Counted from the stretch's first letter, positions 46,040-59,262 are shown. The stretch: DNA of 64,000 nucleotides from Imbricaverruca yamaguchii (GCA_034440575.1 JAOTOL010001432.1:226501-290500); one strand, 5' to 3'. Notes: generated from the letters alone by a model not told the origin. Translations and numbers: made by a program.

Positions 46040-47902
46040 AAAGCAAGAAAAAATATAATAGGTATAAAAATGCACTGATTACAATAATCAGGAAGGCAAA
46101 AATACTTTATTATGAACCAGAATTTGACAAACATCAATATAATCCAAAAGAGACATGGAAAATGCTTAACCAATTACTCAGGCAAGCTCCTTCAAAGCAT
46201 GATATCCCTGAAAAAATGAACACAGATGAAGACATCACTCTAGAAAATGATGCAGCTATAGCTGAAGTATTTAATAAATACTTCACAGAAATTGCACCAA
46301 AATTGAAAGAACAAATTCCTGAAAGTAACATCAATGCTTTGGAATATTTGCACACCTACCCAGGTATATCAATGATGCTATTAGAAGTAACAGAAAACAA
46401 TTTAGATACAATAATTTCTTCTTTAAAAAATGTTGGGTCTGGAATGGATGGAATAAATTCTAGAATATTTAAACAGTCATATAAGTCAATATTACCACAC
46501 CTAACCCATATCATTAACAGCAGTGGGATCTTCCCCAAGCCATTCAAAATTGCTGTTGTAAAGCCCATCTACAAAAAAGGTGACCCATCAACATTTAGCA
46601 ACTACAGACCAACTAGTATTCTTCCATATATATCAAAAATATTAGAAAAGACAATCTACAACCAACTCTTGGAACATTTCACCCTACATAACCTACTTTC
46701 AGACAAGCAACTTGGTTTCAGAAAAGAGAGGTCCACATACATGCCTCTACTCTTAATACAGAGCCTGATCACTAAAGGATTTGAAAATAATGAATATGTT
46801 GTAGGAATTTACCTTGACTTGCGAAAGGCATTTGATACCGTTGACAAATAAATATTGTGTGCAAAGATGGAAAAATATGGTGTAAAGGGTAATGCAATCA
46901 AAATAATACGGTCATATTTATCGGGAAGAACATAAGCTACTACAATAAATAACAGTACTTCTACATTCAGAAAAATTGAAATGGGTGTGCCACAAGGCTC
47001 AATTTTAAGCCCATTACTATTTATAATATATATAAATGATATTGTAAATTTACATGTAGAATGTGAGACATTTCTATATGCTGATGACACTGCCATTTTT
47101 TTTCAAAAGCACTGACTGTACAGAGCTTCATCACAAGATCGCAAATTCCTTGCCAAAAATTTCGCAATGGCTACATTCAAATCTTTTGTCATTAAATGAA
47201 TCCAAAACTGTATACCAGATATATAACAATCACAAAACAGATATTGATCTCCAGATCGGATTTAATGGAATTTCTATTTTACATCAGAATCCGGTAAAAT
47301 ACCTTGGTGTATATGTAGATTAAAATTTGAAATTTGCATCCCATATCAGCAGTGTCTCAAACATGATAAGTCGCAACATAGGAATGATATCAAAAATTAA
47401 ATATCTCCTAGGAAAAAATCACCTCCTAAAATTGTACAATGCATTAATTCTTCCATATACAAATTATTGCTGTTTTCTTCGGGGTGCAAACTATGCTAAT
47501 CAGATACACAAATTATTGCTACTTCAGAAGAGAATGATGCGTATTATTGAGGGTGTATTCCCCCCCCCCCAGAGTGCAAACCCTATCTTTAAGAAATACA
47601 CAATTTTAAAGGTCCAAGATCTCGCAAAACTTCAAATGATGCTTATTATGCCAAAATTAATTCATCATCAGCTACCTCATTCCATCAGATTCCTTTTCAC
47701 AGAGTTGTTTGACTCCCCATATTCCACAAGATTACAAAACCACTTCCAGCATAAGTATTCAAACAAAAATTATCGTCTCTTCACCATCCAATGTTTCGGA
47801 CCCAATCTTTGGAACTCCATCATAGCAAAGCATTTTCTGCATTCAGAGATACCAAATTCTAAGACTGTTCTAAAAAAAATCACATTAACACATACTTTCT
47901 GA
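46040..47902 (+). pseudogene. 5'-truncated LINE reverse transcriptase (LINE-A)
   Basis: The frame at 46052-46851 reads from a linker (AKILYY, PKETWKMLNQLL) into reverse transcriptase motifs: SGMDGINSRIFK, VVKPIYKKGDPSTFSNYRP, QLGFRKERST and LDLRKAFDTVD. A TAA at 46849-46851 interrupts it, with another stop in the SYLSGRT region. The next segment keeps GVPQGSILSPLLFIIYINDI and a typical YADD catalytic motif at 47077-47088. After a frameshift it keeps KYLGVYVD (to 47323) and a C-terminal part ending at 47902. The endonuclease domain is absent. The motif set fits the Jockey/CR1/L2 group of non-LTR retrotransposons. Confidence 0.9.
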
Positions 47903-47967
47903 GCAGATATTAAAATACTTAGCAGCTAATTGTTGCTGTGTGTGTATGTTTGTACAGAGATGCTGGC

Positions 47968-47969
<2 letters not shown>

Positions 47970-48019
<50 letters not shown>
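47970..48019. repeat. (TG)n microsatellite
   Basis: About 24 TG units between the end of LINE-A and the start of LINE-B. It could be the tail of LINE-A or an independent microsatellite. Confidence 0.9.
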
Positions 48020-48020
<1 letters not shown>

Positions 48021-48443
48021 CGCACTTAACCATATATAAAGTTGAAAACACCCAACCACTGGTTCCTCCCACATTCCACCCGGCAACAAGCCCATGCTTA
48101 GCTGGGTGGAGTTGTGGGAGGAGCCAAAAGTTAAAAAGTTAAAAGCAGTCGGCTCCGAACTGTCACGGCGGGCGGACGTTGCCGGTGCTCGTGAGCGGAA
48201 CGAACCGACTGACTGTGCATCAGGGAGTATCTTGCTGAATGCATTAGTGAATTCGGTTGTCCATATCTTGTTGCTGTAGTGCGGTAGTATTTATCGAGTA
48301 CTGTAGTAGCTGGTGGTGGGCAATTGTAATTTACTTTTTCAAGGTATTCTATTGAAATCTATGAATTGTTAGTAAATCTTTAGGGGCAAAGCGGATTCTA
48401 CGTCAAACATTATTACAGTGGGAAGTGACTAAACCTGCATAGG

Positions 48444-49440
48444 ATGTCTCAGCAGGAGAGTTTTGAGTTCCTCAAACAGTTGGTGGAAAAGCAACAGGCT
48501 AGAATTGATAAATTGGAAGGCATAGTCAAGTTAGCAAAGAAACAAGCTGAAGCTGCTGAAAACTACACCCGGCAAGATTGCCTCATCCTCAGGGGGAAAT
48601 TGTCCATCAGACCTGGAAAAAATTTGCGAGAGGAAGTCATGCACCTTATTTTCTTTCATACAGGCATCCAGTTTCTATCTTGGTGCATAAACACTGTTCA
48701 CTGGCTAGGAAAAAAAGATAGCATTATCGTTAGATTTAACAACAAAGAAGTAAGGGAGGCAATTTACAGGAATAGGGTACCAAAAGATCTCTCAAAAAGG
48801 GGATTGTTTATTCATGAATCTCTCACCCAAGACAAGATGGCAATTGTTTCGAAGTGTGCAAAACTGAGACGTGAGGGCAAGCTAGCCACCTACTTCACCC
48901 AAGGTGGAAATGTCTTTGTAAAAAAAAAAAAAAGATATGCCCAGCATCTTGATTGGGGAGGCCACATCTGAGGAAGACATTCTGTCTAAACTTCAGCTAC
49001 AGCCGAATACTTATGAGGAAGCAATCAGAAAAGGAAAAAAGCAGTCCTCTGCTGAGACAGAGAAATTAACATCCACATCAACAGAGGTGACACCTAAGGT
49101 GATTCATGAGACCCAGGCAATTCAGATGAATGTTAGAAATGTTGCAATTGAGTCAACTGACACCAAAGAAACAAGGGAGGAACAAAATGTTGTGACAGCC
49201 ACAGGAGAGGTAGTGGTTACTGATCAGGAAGCCTGTGAAAGACAGACGCATGACACATCTAGAAACAACAGAAAAACAAGCAAAAAATCATCGAAGGGAG
49301 TTTCCAATAAAAATAAGAGCCCTGCTCTCTCTTGTCATCCAACTGACATCAGTGATGACTCAGACTCACCTGCCTCAACTGAAAATCAATCCTCCAGGAT
49401 AATTCCTACTCAGAGAGGAAAATCCAGGAACAAAAAATAA
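48444..49440 (+). pseudogene. LINE-B ORF1 protein with frameshift in an A-run
   Basis: The first part (48444-48971) has a heptad-like Leu/Lys/Gln N-terminus (EFLKQLVEKQQARIDKLEGI). It then reads YTRQDCLILRG, IIVRFNNKEVREAIYRNR and LRREGKLATYFTQGGNVFV. The second frame (to 49440) continues PSILIGEATSEEDILSKL into a Lys/Ser/Thr-rich tail. The shift falls in 14 A's at 48920-48933. The layout (coiled coil, then an RNA-binding-like domain) matches ORF1 proteins of CR1/L2/Daphne-type elements. It would form nucleoprotein with the element's RNA. Confidence 0.8.
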
Positions 49441-51802
49441 GAATAAGTAGCAGTTAGGACAACAATGTTGAAATTATTTTTGAGCAGAAACTGAAATTTA
49501 GACAAACTTTATAGTGGTTGACATCTTATGTGCCTAGGTTAGACGTGGATATTGGATTTGGCATTTGATTCCTGACTCTGTATTCTATTATATATGTATG
49601 TATGAGTACATGTGTATATATTTATATATATGTGTATGTCTGTGTGCAGTGGAGTGCAGATTCAGCATATCTATGCATATGGGTATGCCTGGTAGGTAGG
49701 TACACTTACTATGTGGGCATGTGCATATTTTTTTTACCTCAATATGCACTGTGTAAACATTGTGTCAAATATCTAGTATCTATTTACCTATGTACCTGGT
49801 ACCTGGCTCAATACCAACTTACCAGGCATCAGACCCAAGTCCTACCCCCTGGGTAGTGCAGGTTACCTAACTACCCAAATACCAACCTCACTGCTCATTT
49901 CAGGCCTTCCTAGGTGAACACCTAGCTACAGAAACAAAAATAATTATATCAGAGTATCTACTGCATTATTTGAACAGATAACTAAGTAGCAGTTACACTT
50001 AAAAATAACATTTACATTGGTACAATCAACTGTTGCTTTTAATTATCCCTTTTAGCAATACAATAACACAGCTGACTAGTACCAATTGCCATCGGATGTT
50101 AGCAGCTTCCCCTCCCTCCCTGGGGCAGCTATGCATCAGCTTTTAAATTCAGGAAGGTAGTAAATGTACAATAAATAGAATGCCAGGAACTTGCACAATA
50201 TAAGATTACATGCCTTACCGTCCTTTTGCACAAAATCAATACTAATTATTCATCCAAGATGAAACGAACCATAAATCGAAATTAATATTCAAGAAATGAA
50301 TATTATCTCTTGATTCAAAATGTCCGTTCAAGGATGATACAGCTTCTGCGCACATATTACATATTAAGCTAATTTTAACCAGATGTAATGCACTGATACT
50401 AAGCTTCCCTGTGTCAGGGTCAGGTAGAGCGGGTTGTTCAGGGTTGGAGTGTTGGTCAGTATGCTTTCATGACATTTTGGAGAGGCAGAGGAGCATGCTG
50501 TGAATGCTGCACCTTCAATTGGTGTGAATGCAGGCATACACTGCTACCCAAATGCCAACAGTGATGTTTTACTTCCTCACTGGTACAAGTTTTTAATGCT
50601 TGCTTGACTTGATACTTCTGGGTGATCAATGTGACATTTCACTTGCATCAAGCCCCCAGGCTGGTACCGGATTGGTCTGCCATTGTGCTATTGGACCAAC
50701 TTCGGTACAAGTCGAGTGAATGTGCGTATGCATGTATGTGGGTTGCTGAAAAGCACCAGTTTTAATATTTTAACCTGGACACTGGCGGCTTATACACTTG
50801 TGCACTTTTTAATTTCAAAGCAATCATCAACTTGATGAATTTGATCATATCATGTCAAGCTTGCAATAACTTGAGGCTGGGATTCTATGAGACTGCAATA
50901 GCATGCATGTATTACAACTATCCATCTGTACCATATGTTATGAAAGATGATTGACCATAAGAAACCATGGCAATGCTGCTCCCTGGTCCCTTGATCAACA
51001 GGAAGACTAGTAATTGGAACCTCAACATGATAAAAGTTTCATATAAAATTAACTGAAGGTAAATGTTTATTGTAAAATCACAGCTTGAATGAACAATATT
51101 GCAATGACCTTTGACTAACATGCAATGCAATTAGTTAATGATTATTCTTTCTGAATATGTGATCATCAGTTGATGTTCTTGGCAAGTTAATACAACAGAA
51201 GGCAGCTAGTTTGCTGAATTGCTTATAATCATTTCAATCTGATATTTTTTGTTTTATTTTGAACATTGAACATGTATTAATCTGCCATTATGTTCACATA
51301 TGAGAGAGCATGCTGCCTGGAGATGTTATTGTCATTACATTGTAATTGCTGCCTAGGGAGGGAGGGGTGTCGTGGACAACTGGTGTTCCTGAAGTTTACT
51401 GCTGCAGAGATAGTTGACAACTGTCCATACATGGTCCTGGCAAGTGTTCCTTTCACTTGCAATAGAATCCTTGCTCCTCTATCATCTTATTTGAGCATCA
51501 AATTATCTAGATTTGTTTGTCTAACCATGATTCTTAATGGTGTGAGCTTTACCTCTAATTTCCTTTTTCCATTTTACTTTCCAATCATTCATTGTCCATT
51601 TTGTGTTCCAGTTCATTGTTCATGCACAATTATTATTCCAAGTTTTCCATTTCCAGAACTAATCACCATTTCCAGTTGGCTCATTCCCTGATTAATGAGT
51701 GGGCTTAAACTTGAAGGAGCTACATTGGAGTTGCTAGGGAATGATTTGAGTGATAAATACCCTCCTCATGAACATATACTGTCACAGTGTAAATATTATT
51801 AA
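49441..51802 (+). other. unusually long spacer between LINE-B ORF1 and ORF2
   Basis: 2.36 kb with no frame resembling a LINE protein. It has TATATGTATG-rich stretches at 49585-49640. A frame at 51290-51691 has no known domain. Either another element has inserted here, or ORF1 and ORF2 come from two copies. Confidence 0.5.
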
Positions 51803-54704
51803 TTACCTCAACCACTTAACTTGAATGTTGGGTTCTCAGTACTTCATATCAATGCAAGGTCCCTCAAGAATAAATTTGATGTTATTAATCTTCTAACAAA
51901 TTTTGAAGGTGATTGGTCAGTTATTTGTGTGTCAGAGACATGGTTGAAGAAAGATTTAGAGCAATACTTTAGTCTAAAAAATTATAATCTTTTTGCATCT
52001 AGTAGAAAAGAAGGTGAAGGTGGAGGTACAGCAATATATGTAAGTAATAGATATGAGACTAGGGAAAGAAAAGACCTGGAGAGTAATCATTTTGAGACAA
52101 GTTTTCTGGAAATCAAAATGAAGTTGGGTGTACCAGCAAAGAGATTCCTAGTGGGGGAAATATATAGACCTCCAAACCTGAGCCATACTTTATTTATGGA
52201 CTACTTGGAAAAAATACTTGATTCATCGGAAAACACTAAGTCTACATGTGTCATAGCAGGGGACTTCAATTACAATCTTTTGAAATATCACTCTGATAAA
52301 CCCACACTTAGTTTTATGAATATGTTAAATTCCTATGGATTTTTCCTAACCATCTCGAAAGCGACCCGGATTTCTAATAATTCTGATGCCCTTTTGGATA
52401 ATATATTTATAAATGATGTTAATGTCGTGAACAATTCAGGAATTCTACTTCATGATTTATCGGATCATTTTCCAGTTTTTCTTAATCTGTCATTAATTCA
52501 AAGCACAACTATAACAAGACATTCAGTGACAGTCTTTGATAAGAATAAAATCAATGAATTAAATGATCACCTCATTAGTACCTTGGAAGCCTTTCAAGAT
52601 GAGACTGATGCTAATCAAGCATGCAACAAACTTATTAAGGCTTATGAAACAGGTATAAAAAAATTATCTAAAACTTTTACACCCAGTAGAAGAAAGAATC
52701 CAATTAAACCATGGGTAACCCCTGCAGTTCTGTGTTCAATAAATACAAAAAATAAACTATATGCAAAATATATTAGGAATAAAATTTTACTGAATGAAAA
52801 TAAATACAAAATGTATAGGAACATGCTTTGCAATGTCCTTAGGGATGCGAAACGATTATATTACAAGAGGGCATTTCAGGATAGCAAAGGTGATGGCAAA
52901 AAAATATGGAAGTATTTGAATGAAATTATCAACAAGAATGAATTGCAAACAGTTCCTCCAATGTGTTTTGCTGATAACTCTGGGACTACCTGTGTAAATG
53001 AACAAATACCTGATAAATTTAATACATTTTTTTCAACGATAGGTAGTGAGTTGGAAACAAAAATACCTGCGACACACATCAGTCCATTAAATTATCTTAC
53101 ACAGCCTAATTATGCAAGCATTAACAATATTCCTTCTGTTAATGATGCTCAGATTGAAGACATTATTAAGATTATTATGCTCAGATTGAAGACTTTAAAC
53201 CCTGTTGGTGGAGGTATGGATAAAATTAGTACAAAAATTTTGATTGGAACATATAGAAGTATTTTGCAACATCTAACATATTTCTTTAATCTTTGTCTGA
53301 ACACTGCAATATTCCCTGATATATTAAAATCTGCAGTTGTAATTCCTGTATATAAAGCAGGGGAAAATAATAACTTTACTAATCATAGGCCAATCTCTTT
53401 GCTACCAATATTTTCGAAAGTACTGGAAAGATTAATACACTTTTGGGTATCATCATTTCTAAATGAAAATAATATCATGCACCCATTGCAATTCGGCTTC
53501 AGAAAAAAAAACACAGCGCATACATGCCAATTGCTCTGATGCATAACGAAGTAACTAAATCCCTTGTAAATAATAAATTAGTTTGTACTCTGTATCTTGA
53601 TTTAAAAAAAGCCTTTGACACCGTCAGCATCAGCATTTTGTTACAAAAATTTAACTTTATTGGCTTTAGAGGAAATATATATAAACTGTTAGCCTCATAC
53701 TTATCAAATAGATCTCAAAGAACCAAGATACATGACATAATCTCCCAACCATTACATATCACAAAAGGTGTTCCTCAAGGTTCGATTCTTGGACCTCTGC
53801 TATTTACTTTATACATTAACGATCTCTGCAATGTTTCCAATTTGGCTAGCTTTTACCTGTTTGCATACGACACTGCCGTAACTATTACAGCTAATGATCA
53901 TTCTGAATTACAAAGTAAAGTAAATGAGGTAATACCCAAGATAATTACATGGTTTCATACCAACAGATTATCTATTAATGCTGAGAAGACTGGATATCAA
54001 ATTTTTTCCAGGAAACCATGTGATAACCTTCATGTCAAAATAAATACTTCCAATATTAGAAGGCATAGCTGTATAAAATATTTAGGTGTATTTATTGATG
54101 AAGACATGACATGGAAAAGCCATATAAATGCCATCTCTTCAAAACTTAGCAGGACTATTGGAATTATAGGCAAGTCTAGGTACTTTTTATCAACTTGTGA
54201 ATTGCTTCTTCTGTATAATTCTCTAATATTGCCATATTTAAATTATCGTGCTGTTGTCTGGGGAAGTACGTATCACTCTAAGCTTGATAAAATTATTAAG
54301 TTGCAGAAGCGTGTTATTAGGATTGTTGATAAGAAACCGTATTTATACCATACAAATGAATTGTTTATTAAACAGAGTTCTAAAGTTTCTGGACATAGTT
54401 GATGAGCAATGTATTTACATCATGCTAGGTTTTCTAAATCAATAATTACCAGCACCTCTTTCTAATATGTTTCAACTTTATGAACAAGGTGGCCTCAGTT
54501 AGACAACATTTTCAAATACCCTTTTCTGATATCAATTATAGAATGTTTTCATTACCCTTTATTGCACCAAAAGCCTGGAATAAAATAATCTGCTCTCACT
54601 TCCACAGGATTGATGATGTACCTAGGAGTAAAATGATATTGAAGAAACACATCAGACAATACATTATTAGAAAATATGAACTTTTTTCAATAATATGTTG
54701 GTAA
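51803..54704 (+). pseudogene. LINE-B ORF2: endonuclease plus reverse transcriptase, inactivated
   Basis: The endonuclease motifs appear in order: LHINARSLKNKFD, VSETWL, YRPPN, IAGDFNYN and LSDHFPVFL. Reverse transcriptase motifs follow: GGMDKISTK, VVIPVYKAGENNNFTNHRPI and QFGFRKKNTAH. A frameshift lies near 53515-53530. The next frame has LDLKKAFDTV, GVPQGSILGPLLFTLYINDL and KYLGVFIDEDMTW. The catalytic motif reads FAYD (53860-53871) instead of (Y/F)ADD, so a catalytic Asp is lost. Another frameshift lies near 54380, and a C-terminal piece (SDINYRMFSLPFIAPKAWN) runs to 54704. There is no ATG at the start of the open stretch; it follows a TAA at 51800. Confidence 0.9.
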
Positions 54705-55379
54705 TGGTAATGTGCTATGCATGGTGATCTGGTATCATTTGGACATTTTCGTTTAAGAATCATGTTTTCTTTTCTTTTTTTCCTCTTCATACTTGGTCGT
54801 CCTTTCTCCTTAGTGTTGTAGTAGTTTAAGAAATGCATGTGCAAGGTTATGATTTTGTATTATTTCCCCATTAACACCTATAGCAGTTATTTTCGTGGAG
54901 CCCTCGAAGACGTTACTAGCATTGCTAATTGTCTGAGAGGGCTTCAGGAACATCTTTTACTAATATCTGGTGGCGGGATCTGTCCAGCGCGAAACAGGAG
55001 CGGGGAGTGGTGTGACCTGCCTTGATTTGCTTACCATGACCTACCTCTCACCCTTGGAATTTAACGTAATTAGGTCGCACGGGTATGGAAGGGCACTCCT
55101 GCCTACCTATTAATGGGTAGGGGAATTTAAAAAAAAAAAAAAAAAAAATCAGGAGTGCTCACCACCATCCGGCCACAAACCAGCTGCTAACATTATAGTT
55201 TAGACCCTAATTTCTTGTTGGGATGGATCCGGGGTCAGTCATATGCCTCCTTTGGATATGACTACTAACAGCATTCTTTATTATTAGTCTTACTGCTCTA
55301 ATACCCGATGCTTTGTATGCTTATTTATATGTTTTCCATCTCTTAGCTGGGAGTGCCGCGACTTTACTGTTTATTTTAT

Positions 55380-55468
55380 GGTGTTAACGTAAGGTGCTTG
55401 CAGTCGGGTAAGGGGAAGGGGCGCTCCTGGTCACCTGATCTTGGGTGGCGGACATTTAAAAAAAAATG
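55380..55468 (+). mobile_element. second LINE 3' end in tandem with LINE-B
   Basis: AGTCGGGTAAGG, AAGGGGCGCTCCTGG, TCACCTGATCTTGGGTGG and CGGACATTTAAAAAAAAA resemble the last 80 bp of LINE-B (GGGCACTCCTGCCTACC, ATTAATGGGTAGG, GGAATTTAAA). It suggests a related copy truncated to its 3' end, starting somewhere after 55149. Confidence 0.55.
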
Positions 55469-56299
55469 TTTGCTGGCCAGCCGACCGCGAGCTCACACCA
55501 GCTGACTGCGATCCGTGCGATCCGTCGCCACCCGTGTGCACCGGAACAACGTAGGAAGGCTTCGCCGGGGATTTACGTAAATTGGCATTCAGTGGAAGCT
55601 CATATGGAGGAGTCAGCAGGAACTTCCACCGAGCGGACTCCTTCCTTCGACCTAGCAAAGCACCGAGCGACATCTTCGATAACCCACGGGCCTTACAAAA
55701 AGTTATATTTTACAAATGTAGAGATTAGGTGTGTCTATGTATATCTATACCTACAGGTATAATCACCAGCGTCCTACATCCGTTCCAACAAACTGGTCGA
55801 CACAATGTGAATTGATGTGACACGTCGTGGTGTGACATTGGAACCAGGACCAATACAAACATACTCAACCATATGTATAGTATTAGTGTACCAGGCACTC
55901 AAAACTATGATTTCGACCCATGCTAAGGCAGCAGGTTTTCACAACGGGAAAATCACCTGCAACCACAATCAGCTTTTGCGGGGCTGCTTGCCTAACCGTA
56001 CCTAGAATAACTATATTCCACCCTATTTCGACCGCTAAATTATCACTGGTTCGAAACGACAACTGAACATTAAATGATAGACATGGACTTACTCTGGGGG
56101 CATGCAAGCGCAACAACTTGGCTTCTGAAGGTTTGCTCCACAGCCATGCCCCTCTTATCGACTTAGTTTGAGTTTGACAAAGGTAAACATACACACAAAT
56201 CGCATTTCGTCATGCATTGTTATAATTTTGCATTCCGAATATTAAACTAGAACTTGAAGTCCAACTATTAGAACTCAGAACTCCAACGAACAGCCTCCA
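55469..56299. other. intron sequence, nothing recognised
   Basis: About 830 bp with no exon, RNA gene or further mobile element supported. Confidence 0.4.
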
Positions 56300-56576
56300 A
56301 CCGATAGGCTGCACGACACAGATAGATAGGCTGCACGACAGACTGATAGGCTGCACGACACAATGATATAGGCTACACGACACAGTGATATAGGCTACAC
56401 GACACAGGCTGATGGGCTGCACGACACAGAGATATGATGCACGACAGATAGATAGGCCGCACGACATAGACCGATAAGCTGCACGACACAGACCGATAGG
56501 CTGCACGACACAGACCTATAGGCCGCACGACACAAACTGAGAGGCTGCACGACACAGAGACAGGCCGCAGGAGCGA
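56300..56576. repeat. 21-22-bp minisatellite beside the donor of the 33-nt microexon
   Basis: About 12 copies of GATAGGCTGCACGACACAGA, starting about 10 bp after the donor of exon 56587-56619 in gene orientation. On that strand each unit gives CTGTGTCGTGCAG, which looks like a 3' splice site. Confidence 0.9.
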
Positions 56577-56586
56577 CAACACTCAC

Positions 56587-56619
56587 GAAGTATCCGTCGC
56601 CCGAACTGTGGCCGCCGCC
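56587..56619 (-). CDS. AUTS2-family gene, 33-nt microexon
   Basis: The acceptor is GGTTTTGTGTTTCAG at 56620 and the donor is TACTTC|GTGAGT at 56586/56587. It reads GGGHSSGDGYF, phase 0 to 0. Vertebrate AUTS2 has a Ser/Gly stretch ending GYF directly before CDSDSDQEEK, and here GYF is followed by the exon CDHSASDDGK. Confidence 0.85.
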
Positions 56620-57264
56620 CTGAAACACAAAACCGTCGTCAGAACGTTCCGCAGCACGTACACGGTGTCAAATCACTGCCAACCAAATACTGTCACAACC
56701 CTATGATGAATCCTGACGACCGCGACCGAGACGAAAAACCAGAAGACATCATGAGGATGACCACAGCGTCGAGCATGCGCAACCACATGGACAAAAACAC
56801 TGGTGCCCAATACACACGGACAGATACAATGGACATATGGGGCATGCGTTCCCCATGGCGGTGCGGTGCCCCTCTGGCTCTAAACAGCCCGTCCTCGAAT
56901 GTTTCTCAGACAAATGCACCCAGGTAGAAAAGGCGCGCCTTCGGGCTACCCAAGTGCAACCCCCCACCCACGAATTTTCAACTGAAGGCGCCTCTCCAGG
57001 TACGCTTGAGTGCATCCCAAACTTGGATTTTTCCCTATCAGTAGACCTACCCCGGGGAAATAGTGCACCTCCACCAAAATACCTCGATCTGACACCGGAT
57101 ACTTAGTTAAAACAGCAAATGCAATACAGGTTGCCAGTCGCCAGGTTACCACGGTCACCAGGCGACCGTGGATGCCCCGTGACCGCTCACAGTGATCGTG
57201 ACAGACAAACTGAGCTCAGCTCATTGACAATGCAGAACAACTACAGCTGGCACCGGCTCCTGTC
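56620..57264. other. intron sequence with one short hairpin
   Basis: About 640 bp. CCACGGTC at 57149 pairs with GACCGTGG at 57164 around a 7-base loop. Nothing else is recognised. Confidence 0.4.
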
Positions 57265-57580
57265 CACGGAAGACACAGCGCCGGCATGGCCTGACACTGT
57301 TACAGGAGACACCGCACCGGCGTGGCCTGACACTGTCACAGGAGACACCGCAACGGCATAGACTGACAATGTCACAGGAGACACCGCACCGGCGTGGCCT
57401 GACACTGTCACAGGAGACACCGCATCGGCGTGGCCTGACATTGTCACAGGAGACACCGCACCGGCATGGCCTGGCACTGTCGCAGGAGACACCACACCAG
57501 CGTGGCCTGACACTGTCACAGGAGACACCGCATCGGCATGGCCTGGCACTGTCGCAGGAGACACCGCACCGAGCATTGGC
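57265..57580. repeat. 36-bp minisatellite
   Basis: About nine copies of GGCCTGACACTGTCACAGG then AGACACCGCACCGGCGT. On the gene strand each unit contains TCTCCTGTGACAG, a 3' splice-site-like string. Confidence 0.95.
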
Positions 57581-59262
57581 AACAGGAGCACTGTACAAGG
57601 CAGGAGGCAGTGTACACGAAACAAGTCACTGTGCACTGTGTAACAAGTCACTGTGAAGAGACGAAGCAAATGCCAGGGACGATACCGTACGGGACAGAAC
57701 ACATTAGGCGGACAGGAAATACGGCGAGTGCGGGTACGGTTACCCGTTGTGTGAGTGTGTGTGTGCGAGTGGGGGAAGGAGGGAGGGGCCCACAGATAAC
57801 ACAAGCGACAGCTGCAGTTGTCAAATACATCCGGAACCGTATCGATTGAGCTACGCCAGCCGCTGTGGCCCACTATGGTCAGCACTGGTGCCTTTCCCAT
57901 GCATTCCAAGGGGACCGAATGATGGGTTTTCATTTTGTGTGATATCGTAAAGAGGACATATGTCGAAATTTACCATGAAACGGTGATATTTTACGCTTAT
58001 TTTTAGTGCCTATAACTAATTAAGTTACCGGCAATAAAATTAATGAAGTAAACCGGTCTTATTTGGGTTAATAGACCACAGACGGTGAGAGGCATCAATT
58101 ACGAGAAATCGGTGTTCTGTTGTTGAGATACGCGTCAAATCCTGTGGAAGGGTATGAAACCAATGTGCTTTATGCTTGCTTTTATATTCCATCCCCACCC
58201 CTCTCCTCTCATTCCAATCCCCATCTGCCTCTCACATGCATATCACAGACAATTGAAGCATGAGAGCAGACAATCTTGAGAGTTTCACTTGTTGAACCTT
58301 CGGGGCATGCTTTGACAGACGACCTCACAACTGTGGTGATCAAGTTCCGAGAAGACCACGTCACGACGGCGTCATGCCGTTTGATTCAAACCATGCAGCT
58401 GGCGTTACCATATAGCGTCTGGAGATCCAGTCCAATATCCCTTCCCGGCGGAAATATGCGCCGTGGCACGTGAAAGAAGAGATCCAGTGTAGTATCTCAG
58501 TTGGTGCACTGGGCATAATCACGTCACTACCGCATATACCACTACCACAATACGCCCATTTACTGTCGCGTTCGTTGTTGACTGAACAATATATTTGTTG
58601 CACACGAAATACCATGAACTACATTTGAAATGCACTTTTGCATCCGTGATGATACTCTTGAACAATAATTTGACATGGCTGAAATTAGTATGGCACGTGA
58701 AAATGGGCGTTGCATACATTCTTGCAACAATCTTTTGACCTGAACGACGTCTAAATCCCAGCAAAGAATCTGCCGGATCTGCTGATTAGCTATGTCTTAC
58801 AATGTCACAAATTATGCTTTGTCGGACGATGTCAAACATCTCTGGCGCCGAACGGGATCGAACAGCGCAATTTCCTCAACAGAAATCGGCCTGCGACGCT
58901 CTCTTATATAGGGCGGAGCATTTGACACCCCGGAAAATAGGTGGCGATGAATTCCACCAAATATCCGATTAAGCTGTGTGCGCACCTCTTTCATCTTCGC
59001 GAGCACGTGTTCGTTCTAGTCATAAGTGCACGCACATCAAGGGGAGGAGGCAATGGAAAAATGTTCCACCTAAACTTGCTGAAAGTTCACGACTCAAGAT
59101 TTACAATTATATGCCGTTAAATACTAACGAATGGAAGAGCTCGTCAGAAAATAAAACTCCTTACCCAAACATTCACATGTTCGGTTTGTCCATTCGTTAA
59201 ATATTTAACAGTATGCATGCTGAGTCATGAACCTTAAGCTGTAGACAATAAGATTTTAGGGA
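57581..59262. other. intron sequence, nothing recognised
   Basis: About 1.7 kb with no exon or mobile element supported. Confidence 0.4.

Larger units (their letters stand above)
48080..55148 (+). mobile_element. long non-LTR retrotransposon copy (LINE-B)
   Basis: It comprises a GC-rich 5' region (about 48080-48443), a decayed ORF1 (48444-49440), a 2.36-kb non-coding stretch and a decayed ORF2 (51803-54704). A 3' untranslated part then ends in a 20-base A-run at 55129-55148. The hairpin ACCTATTAATGGGTAGG lies just before the A-run. The 5' limit is uncertain and I found no target-site duplication. It is antisense to the host gene. Confidence 0.7.
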
